Below, one piece after another: positions 38,313 through 47,747 of a stretch of 64,000 bases of DNA. The DNA is taken from contig CAWJJM010000012.1 of NCBI GenBank assembly GCA_963843275.1, forward strand, positions 558,001 to 622,000, read 5' to 3'. Positions within the stretch are counted from its first letter, which is position 1. Every line of letters begins with the position of its first letter. Origin of the DNA: CAWJJM01 sp963843275. GTDB lineage: Bacteria; Acidobacteriota; Thermoanaerobaculia; Multivoradales; JBCCEF01. Below the pieces are notes generated by a model. That model saw only the letters and a list, made by a program, of their open reading frames with translations, was not told the DNA's origin and searched no databases. Both the position numbers and the translations under genes were made by a program.

Positions 38313-40925
38313 GTGAGCCTCCGCCGCGCCGCGGGCGCGTCGCCGCAGCCCGAGCTGTCGTCGCCGCGCCGCGTCGCGACGGCCTGGCTCCACCGGGTGG
38401 CGCCCTTCCTTCCCGTCCTGCTCTTCGTGGTGGCGCTGTCGGTCCTCCACCACGAGCTGGGGGGCGCGCGGTACCACGAGGTGATGAACGCCCTGCGGGC
38501 GCTCCCGGCGAGCCGCCTGCTGGCGGCGGCCGGCGCCACCGTGGCCGGCTATCTGATGCTCGCCGGCTACGACCTGCTGGGCGCCCGCCACGCCGGCGCC
38601 GGGCTGGCGGCGCCGCGCGTGGCGCTCGCCTCGTTCATCGGCTACAGCTTCTCGAACACGGTCGGGCACGCGCTGCTGACCAGCGTCCCGCTGCGCTTCC
38701 GCCTCTACGCGGGATGGGGGGCCAGCGCCGAGCAGATCGGTCGCATCGTCGCCTTCGGTTTCCTGACCTTCTGGGTCGGCTTCCTCTCCCTGGGCGGTGC
38801 GGTCTTCACGTTCCTCCCGGGCGAGCTACCGCCCGGCCTGCACCTGCCCGCCGGCGCGGAGCGCCCGCTGGGGATCGCCTTCCTCGTCGTGGTCGCCGCG
38901 TACCTCGCCGCGTCGTTCGGGAACGCCGCGCGGCTCGCCGGGCGCCGCCGGGCATGGCTGCCCCGCCCACGGCTGGCCCTGGCGCAGGTGGCGGTCGCGA
39001 GCTCCGACTGGGCGCTCTCGGCTGCCGTCCTGTGGGTTCTGCTGCCCGGCACGGTGCGCCCCTCCTTCCCCGGCTTCCTCGCCTCCTTCCTGGTCGCCCA
39101 GTTGGCCGGCTTCCTCAGCCAGGTCCCGGGCGGGCTCGGGGTGTTCGAGACCGTGCTCCTGGCGCTGCTGGCGCCGGCGTCGCCGCACCCGGCGCTGCTC
39201 GCGGCGCTGCTCGCCTACCGCACCGTCTACTATCTGCTGCCGCTGCTCGCCGCCGTCCTGTCGCTGGCGGTCCTCGAGGTGCGGCGACAGCGCGAGCGGG
39301 TGGGCCGCGCCTGGGACGCGCTCTCCGGGGCGGCCCGCGCCGTGATCCCGCCCGCCTTCGCCGCCGTCACGTTCGTGGCCGGGGCGCTGCTGCTGCTCAC
39401 CGGGGCGACGCCGACCCGCGGCTCGACCATGGCGTGGATCAACGAGCTGCTGCCGCTCCCCGTGATCGAGGTCTCGCACTTCCTGGGCAGCGTCGCCGGC
39501 GGCCTCCTCCTGGTCCTCGCCCGTGGCCTGCAGCAGCGGCTGGCCGCGGCCCGGCGCGCCACCCTGGGTCTGCTCGCCGGCGGCATCGTCTTCGCGGTCG
39601 CCCGGGGCGCCGACTGGGCGACGGCGGGGGCGCTGGCGGCGATGCTCGCGGCGCTGGCGCCGCTCGCTCCGGCCTTCGACCGCAGGGCCTCGCTCGGCGC
39701 CACCCGCTTCACCACCCGCTGGACCGCCGCCGTGCTGCTGGTGCTGGCGGCCACCGCCTGGCTCACCCTCTTCGCCTACCGGCACCTCGACGCCTCGGCG
39801 GACCTGTGGTGGACCTTCGCGCTCGAGGGCCACGCGCCGCGGGCGTTGCGCGCCCTGGTCGGGACGGCGGCGGTGGTGACGGTGGTCGGCCTGTCGCGTC
39901 TGCTGCGCCCGGCACCCCCCGCTCCGGAGCTGCCGACGGCGGAGGAGCTGGACCGCGCGGCGGCGCTCGCCGCGACCAGCCGCCGGACCACCGCCTGGCT
40001 GGCGCTGCTCGGCGACAAGCGCCTGCTCTTCTCCGACGACGGGCGGGCCTTCGCGATGCTCGCGGTCGAGGGCCGCTCCTGGGTGGTCCTCGGCGACCCG
40101 GTGGGGCCGCCGCCGGCCGCCGGCGAGCTCGCCTGGCGGGTCCGCGACCTCGCCGAGGGCCACGGCGGCTGGCCGGTGTTCTACCAGGTGGGCGCCGAGA
40201 CGCTGCCGCGCTACGTCGACATGGGGCTGCGCCTGCTCAAGCTCGGCGAGACCGCCCGGGTGCCGCTGGCCGACTGGTCTCTGGAGGGGGGCGCGCGGAA
40301 ACGGCTGCGGCGGGAGGTCCGCAAGGTGGAGGAGACCGGGGCCGTGCTCGAGGTGCTGGAGCCGGCGGCGGTCCCCGCCGTCCTGCCCCGCCTGCGGGAG
40401 ATCTCCGACGCCTGGTTGGCCGCGAAGAGCACGGCGGAGAAGGGTTTTTCCCTCGGCTTCTTCCGGCCCGACTACCTGGCCCGCCTGCCGCTCGCCGTGG
40501 TGCGCCGGGAGGGGGTCGTGGTGGCCTTCGCCAACCTGCTGCCGGGCGCCGACCGGGAGGAGCTCTCGGTGGACCTGATGCGCTACGCCCCGTCGGCCCC
40601 GGAGGGGGTGATGACGTTCCTGTTCGCCGGCCTGCTGGCCTGGGGGTCCGCCGCCGGGTACCGCTGGTTCGACCTCGGCATGGCGCCGCTGTCGGGGGTG
40701 GACACGCGGCCGGGCGCACCGCTGTGGAACCGCGTGGCGGGCCTCCTCTACCGCCACGCCGAGCACTTCTACAACTTCCGGGGACTGCGCAGCTACAAGG
40801 AGAAGTTCGGCCCGCAGTGGGAGCCCAGCTACCTGGCCTCGCCGGGCGGGTTGGTGCTGCCGCAGGTCCTCTCCCACCTGGCGGTGCTGATCTCCGGGGG
40901 CGTGCGCGAGGTGTTCCGCCGCTGA
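38313..40925 (+). CDS. mprF: MprF-like phosphatidylglycerol lysyltransferase/flippase
   Basis: Adds an aminoacyl group, usually lysine, to phosphatidylglycerol and flips it, lowering envelope negative charge. The 870-residue protein has a flippase half with about 12-14 hydrophobic helices (30-530), including the conserved QVPGGLGVFETVLL loop, and a cytosolic acyltransferase half (about 540-860; LLFSDDGRAFAMLAVEGRSW, VVLGDPVG, FFRPDYLARLPLAVV, WFDLGMAPLSGV). Length and layout match full-length MprF. The amino acid used cannot be read from sequence. GTG start lies at the predicted transcription start. Confidence 0.92.
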   Translation: MSLRRAAGASPQPELSSPRRVATAWLHRVAPFLPVLLFVVALSVLHHELGGARYHEVMNALRALPASRLLAAAGATVAGYLMLAGYDLLGARHAGAGLAAPRVALASFIGYSFSNTVGHALLTSVPLRFRLYAGWGASAEQIGRIVAFGFLTFWVGFLSLGGAVFTFLPGELPPGLHLPAGAERPLGIAFLVVVAAYLAASFGNAARLAGRRRAWLPRPRLALAQVAVASSDWALSAAVLWVLLPGTVRPSFPGFLASFLVAQLAGFLSQVPGGLGVFETVLLALLAPASPHPALLAALLAYRTVYYLLPLLAAVLSLAVLEVRRQRERVGRAWDALSGAARAVIPPAFAAVTFVAGALLLLTGATPTRGSTMAWINELLPLPVIEVSHFLGSVAGGLLLVLARGLQQRLAAARRATLGLLAGGIVFAVARGADWATAGALAAMLAALAPLAPAFDRRASLGATRFTTRWTAAVLLVLAATAWLTLFAYRHLDASADLWWTFALEGHAPRALRALVGTAAVVTVVGLSRLLRPAPPAPELPTAEELDRAAALAATSRRTTAWLALLGDKRLLFSDDGRAFAMLAVEGRSWVVLGDPVGPPPAAGELAWRVRDLAEGHGGWPVFYQVGAETLPRYVDMGLRLLKLGETARVPLADWSLEGGARKRLRREVRKVEETGAVLEVLEPAAVPAVLPRLREISDAWLAAKSTAEKGFSLGFFRPDYLARLPLAVVRREGVVVAFANLLPGADREELSVDLMRYAPSAPEGVMTFLFAGLLAWGSAAGYRWFDLGMAPLSGVDTRPGAPLWNRVAGLLYRHAEHFYNFRGLRSYKEKFGPQWEPSYLASPGGLVLPQVLSHLAVLISGGVREVFRR

Positions 40926-40944
40926 GGCCGGCGGGGGTGACGGC

Positions 40945-41931
40945 TCAGGCGGCGACGGCCTCGATCTCGAGCAGCAGCTCGCGGCGGCAGATGTCGGCCT
41001 CGAGGAACAGGGCGGGCAGCGACCCGCCGTAGCGGGCGGCGAGGCCGGCGCGGACCGCGCCGAGGTGGCGGCGGTCGCGCAGGTAGACCTTCAGGTAGCG
41101 GTAGACGGCGCCGGGGCCGGCGAGGCGGTCGAGGTTGTCGAGCGTCTCGGCGAGCTGCCGCGCCACCGAGCCGGGGTGGCGGCTGCGGTGGCCGACGATG
41201 CTGGCCGTGCCGGAGATCAGCAGGTGTCCGCCGAGCCCCCCCGGGGTGCGGGTGGCGCGGGCGAACGACGGGCTGCGCGGCCCGTAGGTCTGGGGGTAGG
41301 CCCAGGCGGCGACCTGCCGCGGGTTCTCGTGGTGGACGCCGGGCAGGCGGCCGGCGAGCAGGTGGATCGCCAGCTCGCTCCGGCGGCTGCCGACCGCCGT
41401 CGAGGCGCACAGACGACGCGTGAAGCCGGCGCCGAAGTGACCCTCGAAGGCCTCGGCGCGGCCGCGACAGAAGCGCCGGTAGCGTTCCAGCGGGCCGTCG
41501 CTCTCGTTGATGCCGGGCAGCACGTTCCAGGCGCGCAGGGGGTGGGGGAAGCCCGCCGCGGCGAGGGCTTCGAGGAGCTGGCGGTAGGCCCGCCGTGCCG
41601 CCGCCTCGAGGTCCCGGCCCACTCCCGCCGCCACCTCGACCGCGCCGAGGGCGACCGTCTCGGCGAGGGCCAGGCGGACCTCGCCGGCCCGCTCCCGCCG
41701 CAGCGGCGAGTCGACCGTCCACAGCTCGGCGCGGGCGGATCCGAGCTGGCGCAGCGGCCAGTCCACCCGCTCGGCGTCGGCGGCGACCGCCGCCGGCCCG
41801 CCGCCGTAGGTGACGGTGAAGAAGGGCCGGTGCCCGGCGGGGGGTGCCGCCGCCGCGCCCGCGAGCGCGGTCCAGAGCGCGGTGCCGGGGGATTCCGTCA
41901 CCGCCGGGTCGGTCAGCGGGTCGCACGCCAT
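40945..41931 (-). CDS. Chorismatase of the FkbO/Hyg5/XanB2 family
   Basis: Chorismate-cleaving enzyme family that makes dihydroxy-cyclohexadienoate or hydroxybenzoates. The 328-residue protein carries the family blocks HHENPRQVAAWAYPQTYGPR, SPSFARAT, LISGTASIVGHRSRHPG and the C-terminal YLKVYLRDRRHLGAVRAGL, ending FLEADICRRELLLEIEAV. RidA-like folds form its two halves. Related enzymes supply pigment starters (XanB2) or polyketide starters; no such pathway is visible beside it. ATG 41931 follows a TAGCAT element by 10 bases with no Shine-Dalgarno. Confidence 0.85.
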   Translation of the reverse strand: MACDPLTDPAVTESPGTALWTALAGAAAAPPAGHRPFFTVTYGGGPAAVAADAERVDWPLRQLGSARAELWTVDSPLRRERAGEVRLALAETVALGAVEVAAGVGRDLEAAARRAYRQLLEALAAAGFPHPLRAWNVLPGINESDGPLERYRRFCRGRAEAFEGHFGAGFTRRLCASTAVGSRRSELAIHLLAGRLPGVHHENPRQVAAWAYPQTYGPRSPSFARATRTPGGLGGHLLISGTASIVGHRSRHPGSVARQLAETLDNLDRLAGPGAVYRYLKVYLRDRRHLGAVRAGLAARYGGSLPALFLEADICRRELLLEIEAVAA

Positions 41932-41941
41932 CGGGCGGCGA

Positions 41942-41947
41942 ATGCTA
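41942..41947 (-). promoter_or_regulatory. -10-like TAGCAT before the chorismatase gene
   Basis: TAGCAT, 10 bases before the ATG on the minus strand; predicted leader of 4 bases. Confidence 0.45.
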
Positions 41948-42060
41948 GTCGGACGGCCCCCGCACGTCAACGGCCGGCGGCAGGGACGGCGGCCCGCCCC
42001 CACCCGGGGGCGGGCTCGGTGCCCTCCACCCGGGGGAGGCGCCGCACGGCCGGCCGCCGC

Positions 42061-42066
42061 TACGAT
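42061..42066 (+). promoter_or_regulatory. -10-like TACGAT before the Fis-type regulator
   Basis: TACGAT in the divergent gap; the predicted start leaves a leader of about 20 bases before the ATG at 42093. Confidence 0.35.
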
Positions 42067-42092
42067 GCCGATGGACCGCTCCGCACCGCCCC

Positions 42093-42662
42093 ATGGACGC
42101 CGACAACGTCACCTCCGAACGGCCGTCGACCGCCCTCGTGCTGGAGGGCGTCCACCGCGTGCTCGAGTCGTTGGGGCGCGGCCTGATCTGCCTGACGCAC
42201 GACTTCCGGGTGTTCCAGGTCTCGCCGGGGGTCGGCCGCCCGGTCGGCACCGGCGCCACCGCGGGGTGGGACGGCCTGCCGGTGGAGGAGGTGCTCGGCA
42301 CCGAGCTCTTCGGCGAGGACGCGCCGCTGCGCCGGGCGTTGACCGCCGGCGAGCGCCGGGAAGCCTGGGCCGCTACCCTGAGCGCCCCCGGGGTGGCGCC
42401 GCGGCGGGTCTCGCTCGCCGCGGCGCCGCTGCGCCCCGAGCGGTCGTCGCCGTGCGACCCGCGGGTCGCCTACCTGGTGCTGGTGTCCCCGGCGGAGGAG
42501 AGCGCGGCCGAGACTCCCGCCTCCGGCGGCGGCGCCGAGCGCCGGCAGCTGCTGGCGACCCTCGACGCGCACCGCTGGCGGCGGGCCGAGGCCGCCGCGG
42601 CGTTGGGGATCAGTCGCACCACGCTGTGGCGGCGGATGCGCGCGCTCGGCCTCCCGCACTGA
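42093..42662 (+). CDS. Small Fis-type HTH regulator with PAS-like N-terminus
   Basis: A 189-residue protein whose last 40 residues form a Fis/NtrC-family helix-turn-helix (RRAEAAAALGISRTTLWRRM). The N-terminal 120 residues have a PAS-like pattern (LGRGLICLTHDFRVFQVSPG, then LGTELFGED). It looks like a sigma-54 activator with the AAA+ domain missing: sensor plus DNA-binding ends only. Such proteins may act as Fis-like or sigma-70 regulators. Divergent from the chorismatase gene, which could be a target. Confidence 0.7.
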   Translation: MDADNVTSERPSTALVLEGVHRVLESLGRGLICLTHDFRVFQVSPGVGRPVGTGATAGWDGLPVEEVLGTELFGEDAPLRRALTAGERREAWAATLSAPGVAPRRVSLAAAPLRPERSSPCDPRVAYLVLVSPAEESAAETPASGGGAERRQLLATLDAHRWRRAEAAAALGISRTTLWRRMRALGLPH

Positions 42663-42692
42663 CGGCGGATCCGGGCGCTCCCGCGCCGCCGC

Positions 42693-43778
42693 TCAGAGCT
42701 TCCCCCGGTCGACGTCGCGGAGGAACCCGACGAGGCCCTGCATGTAGGTCTGCTGGTCGTCGTAGAGCGCCAAGTGGCTCCCCTCGGGGCAGTAGAGGAA
42801 GCGCCCCCGGGGGAACTGGCCTGCCATCCACTTCATGTGCTCGGGATCCATGGTGTCGTAGCGGCCCCCGATGGTGAGGGTGGGCACGGTGATGCGCGAC
42901 AGGTCGGCGGTCCGGTCCCAGTCGGCCAGCCGGCCGCTGGCGCCCATCTCGCTCGGCCCCTGCATCAGCGTGTAGACGTGGCCGTTGAGGTGGGCGATGG
43001 CGCGCTCGACCGGGTCGGGCCAGCGGTCGGGGGGCATCCGCAGGATGTGCTCGACGTAGTAGTTCGGGACCAGCAGCTCCATGTAGCGGGGGTTCTCGAA
43101 GTCGCCCGCCGCCTCGAGGCGTTGGATCTCGGCCAGCGCGTCGGGGTCCATCGCCGGCATCAGCACGCGGCGGGCGTAGTCGTTGTAGGCGGGGATCGAC
43201 GCCATCATGTCCGAGACGATCAGCCCCTTGAGGTGATCCTGGTGGGCGAGGGCGTACTCGATCGCCAGGATGCCGCCCCAGGAGTGCCCGAAGAGGTAGA
43301 AATCGTCCCGGTCGAGCCCCAGCGCCCGGCGCACCTGCTCGACCTCGTCGACGAAGCGCGGGATCGTCCACAGGTCGTCGTCGTCCGGCTGGGCGCTGAA
43401 GAAGGAGCCGAGCTGGTCGTAGTAGTAGTACTCGACCCCCGCCGCCGGCAGGAAGCTGTCGAAGGCCTCCAGGTACTCGTGGGTCATCGCCGGGCCGCCG
43501 TGGAGCAGCAGCACCTTGATCCGGGGGTTGTTGCCGATCCGCTTGGTCCACACCCAGAAGTCGCCCTTCGGGGTGTGGATCGGGATGCGGCGCGCGCCGC
43601 CGCCGAGGACGTCGTCGCGCCCGGAGCCGTCGAAGTAGCTGGCCGGGACCGCCGCCGCCGGGCCCGCCGCCGGAGCGCTCGTTCCCGTCGCCGGTTCGCC
43701 GCCGCGCGCCGCACACCCCGCGAGCGCCATCGCCACCACCCCACCCGCCGCCACCTCGAGCCACCCGTGCCGTCCCAT
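42693..43778 (-). CDS. Proline iminopeptidase-like S33 lipoprotein
   Basis: Alpha/beta hydrolase of peptidase family S33, 361 residues. An N-terminal lipobox (VAMALAGC) marks an envelope lipoprotein. Catalytic motifs: oxyanion LLLHGGPAMTHEYLE, nucleophile elbow FGHSWGGILAIEYAL (Ser near residue 165), Asp in GGRYDTMDPEHM, His in CPEGSHLALYDD. Such enzymes release N-terminal proline from peptides, or act on related amides. ATG 43778 was chosen for the lipobox and the GGGAGGGG site before it; upstream in-frame codons lack a signal. Confidence 0.87.
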   Translation of the reverse strand: MGRHGWLEVAAGGVVAMALAGCAARGGEPATGTSAPAAGPAAAVPASYFDGSGRDDVLGGGARRIPIHTPKGDFWVWTKRIGNNPRIKVLLLHGGPAMTHEYLEAFDSFLPAAGVEYYYYDQLGSFFSAQPDDDDLWTIPRFVDEVEQVRRALGLDRDDFYLFGHSWGGILAIEYALAHQDHLKGLIVSDMMASIPAYNDYARRVLMPAMDPDALAEIQRLEAAGDFENPRYMELLVPNYYVEHILRMPPDRWPDPVERAIAHLNGHVYTLMQGPSEMGASGRLADWDRTADLSRITVPTLTIGGRYDTMDPEHMKWMAGQFPRGRFLYCPEGSHLALYDDQQTYMQGLVGFLRDVDRGKL

Positions 43779-43922
43779 CGGAAGCCCCTCCCGGGATCGT
43801 CTCCGATCCCTGCCGTTCACTGCTCGCCTGTGCGGAAGCGCGCCCCATCCTATCCACAGGCTCGACCGATCGTCTCGTGGCGCGGCCACCCGAGGGGGCG
43901 GCGCGGGCACCCTCCGCACCGC

Positions 43923-43928
43923 CTACAC
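43923..43928 (+). promoter_or_regulatory. -10-like TACACT
   Basis: TACACT, about 58 bases before the ATG at 43987. That gene has its own GAGGAGG site, so a leadered transcript is expected. Confidence 0.3.
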
Positions 43929-43986
43929 TGGGGTCAGGTCACCGCCGCGAGCGGCCGCGGCGGCTTCTCGACCGAGGAGGTTCCCG

Positions 43987-45946
43987 ATGCGCCCCGCCGT
44001 GCCGCGCCGTCTCTCCTGCCGCTGCGCCCTTGCGTTCCTCGTCCTCGTTCCTGCACTGCTGCTCGCCACCCCGGCCGCCGCCCAGCTCGTCCCCGCGGGC
44101 GGCCCGTGGCGGCTGGCCTCCGACCCACCGCCCGTCGCCCTCCACGGCCACGTGGTGGCGCATCCCGCGGGCGGCTTCCTCGTCGTCTGGGAGGAGGGCG
44201 ACCCGGGTCCGGTGCGCGCCCGCCGGCTCACCACGGCGGGGCCTGCGGGCCCCGCGATCGACCTGGGGAGCGGCCCGCTCGAGGACGTCGCGGCGGCGCC
44301 CGGCGGGACGCTGCTCGTCGCGGCGGCGCAGGCGGTCCGGCGGTGGTCCTTCGACGGGACGGCGCTGGGGGCGCCGCTGCACTACGACGACGGCCGGGTG
44401 GAGGCCGGGGCGACCCCGTGCGCCGGCTGCCCGCCGGCCCCGGCCGCGATCGGGGTCGATCCCGCCGGCGGCTTCGTGGTCGTCTGGCCCGCCCGGTTCA
44501 GCTGGGACGCCCTCGGCGGTGGCTACGAGGCGCAGTTCTCCCAGCTCCTGGTGCGTTTCTTCGACGTGTCCGGGGCTCCGCTGGGTCCCTCCCGGCCGCT
44601 CGCCACGGACTTCTGGATCGGGTTCGTCGACGCGGTCGCCCTCGGTGCCGGCGACTACCTGGTCACCGCCACCGCGACGCGGACCTACGCCTCCGACTTC
44701 GACCAGGGCCTGCGCCTGCGCACCGGTCCCGCGGCCGGCGACTCTCCCCTGGACACCGCGGAGCGGTCCTGGGAGACCGCCGTGGCGGTGGGGGAGGGCG
44801 GGCGGAGCTTCACCCTCTTCACCCAGACCGGCGAGGCCTACGCCAGCGACGACGGGGACTGCACCGGGGTGTTCGGGCTGTTGGCGGTGGGCGACGACGA
44901 CCTGTCGCCGGCCCCGTCGCCGTTGGCGCGCGACCCGCGCGATTGCCAGCAGGACGTCCGTGTCGCCGCCGCGGGCGACGGGTTCGTCGCCGCCTGGCGC
45001 ACCGACCGGGAGTGGATTCCGGGTCCGGCCGGCAACCCGTTCCACGGCGTGTCGCTGCGCCGCTTCGATCTCGACGGGAGGGCGGTCGGCGATCCGCTCG
45101 ACGTCCGGCTGGGGCCGGCCGCCCTCGACGCCCTCGCCGTCGGCGGCGACCGGGTGGCGGCGGTGGCCGGCGACACCGCGTGGCTGTTCGCCGCGGTCCC
45201 GGCGGGCCCGTGCCGGCCGGGACCCACCGACCTGTGCCTGGGAGGTGGGACGGGAGACCGTTTCCGCATCGACGGCGCCTTCGTCAATCCGTACGCCGGC
45301 GACCTCCCCGGCCGCGCCCGGGCACACCCGTTGACGACGGACACCGGGGCCTTCTGGTTCTTCGCCCCGGACAACCTCGAGCTGCTGGTGAAGGTGCTCG
45401 ACGGGCGGCCGGTGAACGGCCGCTTCTGGGTGCTGGCCGGTGCCACCACCACGGTGGGCTGGTGGGTGACGGTCACGGACACGGCGAGCGGCGAGCAGTG
45501 GGGGCGCGGCGTCGCCCCGTACCGGCAGGCGACGGTGGCCGACGCGGCGGCGTTCCCGCGACCGCCCGCGGCCGCCGCCCCGGGGCCGGGGACGACGCCG
45601 GGGACGGGACTCGCCGGCGCGGCGCCGGAGGTGCTGCTGGGCGGCCGCTACCGGGTGCGGGTCGCCTGGCGCGACCCGCGCAGCGGCGACACCGGCATCG
45701 GGCGTGGCGTGGCGGAGACCGCCGACTCGGCCCTGTTCTGGTTCTTCTCGCCGGCCAACGTGGAGCTGCTGGTCAAGGTGCTCGACGGGCGTCCGGTCAA
45801 TGGCTGGGCCTGGGTCTTCTGGGGCTCGCTCACCGACGTCGAGGTCGAGCTGCGGATCGAGGACACGGTGGGCAGCGGCGAGCAGCATCTACCGCAACGA
45901 GGCATACCACCTGGGCGGCGGGGCCGACACCACCGCCTTCCCCTGA
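43987..45946 (+). CDS. Secreted protein with two C-terminal repeats, frameshift near end
   Basis: About 652 residues. Signal peptide (CALAFLVLVPALLLATPAAA), then a region of repeated beta-strand units, likely a propeller (HVVAHPAGGFLVVWEEG, IGVDPAGGFVVVWPA, VAAAGDGFVAAWR). The C-terminal 240 residues contain two copies of a domain whose core reads FWFFAPDNLELLVKVLDG and FWFFSPANVELLVKVLDG, each followed by RPVNG. The frame slips near 45868-45890; removing one base restores IYRNEAYHLGGGADTTAFP and a stop at 45946. Role unknown; surface or extracellular. Confidence 0.65.
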
Positions 45947-45997
45947 GGGCGCCTGCGGCGGGGTCGCCAACCCCGCGGCGTGGACGCCGCAGCGCCG

Positions 45998-47650
45998 TCA
46001 GCCGGCCAGCCGGCCGGCGCGGCGGAGGCGCTCGAGGTGGGCCAGGATCTGGCGCTCGGCCAGTGGCCAGGCGCTCTCCGGGGCGTCGTCGTAGACGCGG
46101 GGGAGCATCTCGCCCGGCTCCCGCAGGCCCTCGTTCCAGGCCGCCAGCACGCGCTCCTCGCGCCAGCGGCGGTGGGCGACGAGCTCGCGCAGCGTCCCGG
46201 CGGCGTCGCGCAGGGCGGGGCCGTGGGCGGGGAAGAGGGTCCTCGGCTCCAGATCGAGGAGCTTGTCGAGCGACCGCAGGTAGTCGTCCATGTCCCCCGC
46301 CGGGGGGTCGATGACCACGGTGCCCAGACCGGCGACCATGTCGCCCGCCAGGAGCGAACCCCAGGTCTCGTCGAAGAAGCAGAGGTGCCCCGGGGCGTGG
46401 CCCGGGGTGTGGACCACCCGTACCGGGAACGGCGGGTCGCCGCCCAGCTGCACCCGCTGCCCGTCGGCCAGCGTCTCGTCGACGGCGATGCCGCGGGTCG
46501 CCAGCAGCTCGGCGGTGGCGGCGTGCGCCGCCACCGGCACGCCGAGGCGGTCGCGCAGCGCCGCGGCCCCGGCGACGTGGTCGGGGTGGTGGTGGGTGAG
46601 CCAGATCGCGACCACCCGGGCGCCCTCGCGCCGGTCGAGCTCGCGCACCGCCCGCTCGAGGCGTCCGATCTCCTCCTCGTCGTCGCAGCCCGGGTCGACC
46701 AGCACGCGCCGTGGGCCGCGGCCGAGCAGGTAGGCGTTGGTGCGATCGGCCGGCGGAAGGGTGCGGGTCAGGACCGGCAGCAGGATGACGCCGGGGCGGA
46801 ACTCGATGCGCCGGAACGGCCCGAGGTCCGCCTCCACCGGGTGGCGCAGCCGCGGCAGCCCGGCCCGCGGGCCCTCCGCGGCGAGCACCCGCAGGAGGTG
46901 GAGGATCGGCGGCGCCGCCAGCACCTCGCAGCGCTCCCAGCGCGCCGCCGCCTCGGCGGGATCCACCCACTCACCGTCGGCGCACTCGTCGCCGAGCACC
47001 GTGGGTTGCAGCGCGGCGCGGCGCGGCCACTCGAGCAGGAAGAAGCGGTTGTCGAAGCGCAGCGGGGCGAACGGCGGGGTGAGCCAGCGGCCGGCGAAGG
47101 TCAGGTGCGAGGCGTCCGGCGTGAGCCCGAGCTCGGCGACGATCTCGCTGAACCGGGTCTCGCGCGCCAGCAACCGGCGCCGTGCCTGCTCCAGCGTCGC
47201 CGCTGAGGTCACCGGCCCTTCGTGGTGGTCGGGGAGGAGCTCCTCGACGAGCAGCACGCCGGTCTCCTCGAAGAGCTCGCGGATGGCGCAGGCCAGCAGG
47301 CCGGGCACCAGGTCGGGCTCGAGCGAGGTGCCGGGGGGCAGCCCCTCGGCGAGGGTCTCGGGGAAGGCGTCGGCGGAGGAGAAGGCCTCGTCGAGCCCGG
47401 CCGGCATGCCCTGCACCGGGACCGCCAGGTCGGCGCTGGAGACGCCGCCCCCGGGAAAGGCGTGCCAGCCGCCCATGAAGGCCATGGAAGCGGCGCGCTG
47501 CACCCAGAAGACCTCGACCTCCCCGTCGGCCCCGTCGCCCGCCGGGCGCCACAGGACGACCGCCGCCGAGGCGCGCGGCGGGCGCGCCGGCGGGCGCGCC
47601 GCCTCGCCCGCCGCCGCCATCACCTTCTCGTACAGGCTCGCCTCGCTCAT
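45998..47650 (-). CDS. NUDIX hydrolase fused to a metallo-beta-lactamase-fold domain
   Basis: A 550-residue two-domain cytosolic enzyme. Residues about 25-265 are a NUDIX domain of the NUDT19/CoA-diphosphatase-like kind (AAVVLWRP, MGGWHAFPGG, and the catalytic IRELFEETGVLL). Residues about 290-500 are an MBL domain of the LACTB2/glyoxalase II class with the metal motif WLTHHHPDHVAGA, HTPGHAPGHLCFFDE, LLAGDMVAG and PAHGP, plus a C-terminal winged-helix tail (RVYDDAPESAWPLAERQILAHLERL). Substrates unknown; a CoA- or nucleotide-cleaning role is a guess. The ATG follows a TATGCT element. Confidence 0.88.
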   Translation of the reverse strand: MSEASLYEKVMAAAGEAARPPARPPRASAAVVLWRPAGDGADGEVEVFWVQRAASMAFMGGWHAFPGGGVSSADLAVPVQGMPAGLDEAFSSADAFPETLAEGLPPGTSLEPDLVPGLLACAIRELFEETGVLLVEELLPDHHEGPVTSAATLEQARRRLLARETRFSEIVAELGLTPDASHLTFAGRWLTPPFAPLRFDNRFFLLEWPRRAALQPTVLGDECADGEWVDPAEAAARWERCEVLAAPPILHLLRVLAAEGPRAGLPRLRHPVEADLGPFRRIEFRPGVILLPVLTRTLPPADRTNAYLLGRGPRRVLVDPGCDDEEEIGRLERAVRELDRREGARVVAIWLTHHHPDHVAGAAALRDRLGVPVAAHAATAELLATRGIAVDETLADGQRVQLGGDPPFPVRVVHTPGHAPGHLCFFDETWGSLLAGDMVAGLGTVVIDPPAGDMDDYLRSLDKLLDLEPRTLFPAHGPALRDAAGTLRELVAHRRWREERVLAAWNEGLREPGEMLPRVYDDAPESAWPLAERQILAHLERLRRAGRLAG

Positions 47651-47660
47651 CGCTCGCCGC

Positions 47661-47666
47661 AGCATA
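47661..47666 (-). promoter_or_regulatory. -10-like TATGCT before the NUDIX-MBL gene
   Basis: TATGCT, 10 bases before the ATG at 47650; predicted leader 4 bases, no Shine-Dalgarno. Confidence 0.45.
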
Positions 47667-47747
47667 CAGGCATCCCCGCGGTCGTCCCAAGACGGGATGC
47701 CGGTTGGCGCGGGGACTGCACACGCTCCCCGCGGCCGGAGGAGGAGG

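Noticed and set aside
38826..40877. 683-codon antisense frame under the MprF-like gene
   Set aside because: Composition is Q/R/G/H-rich shadow coding; the plus strand encodes a complete recognised protein.
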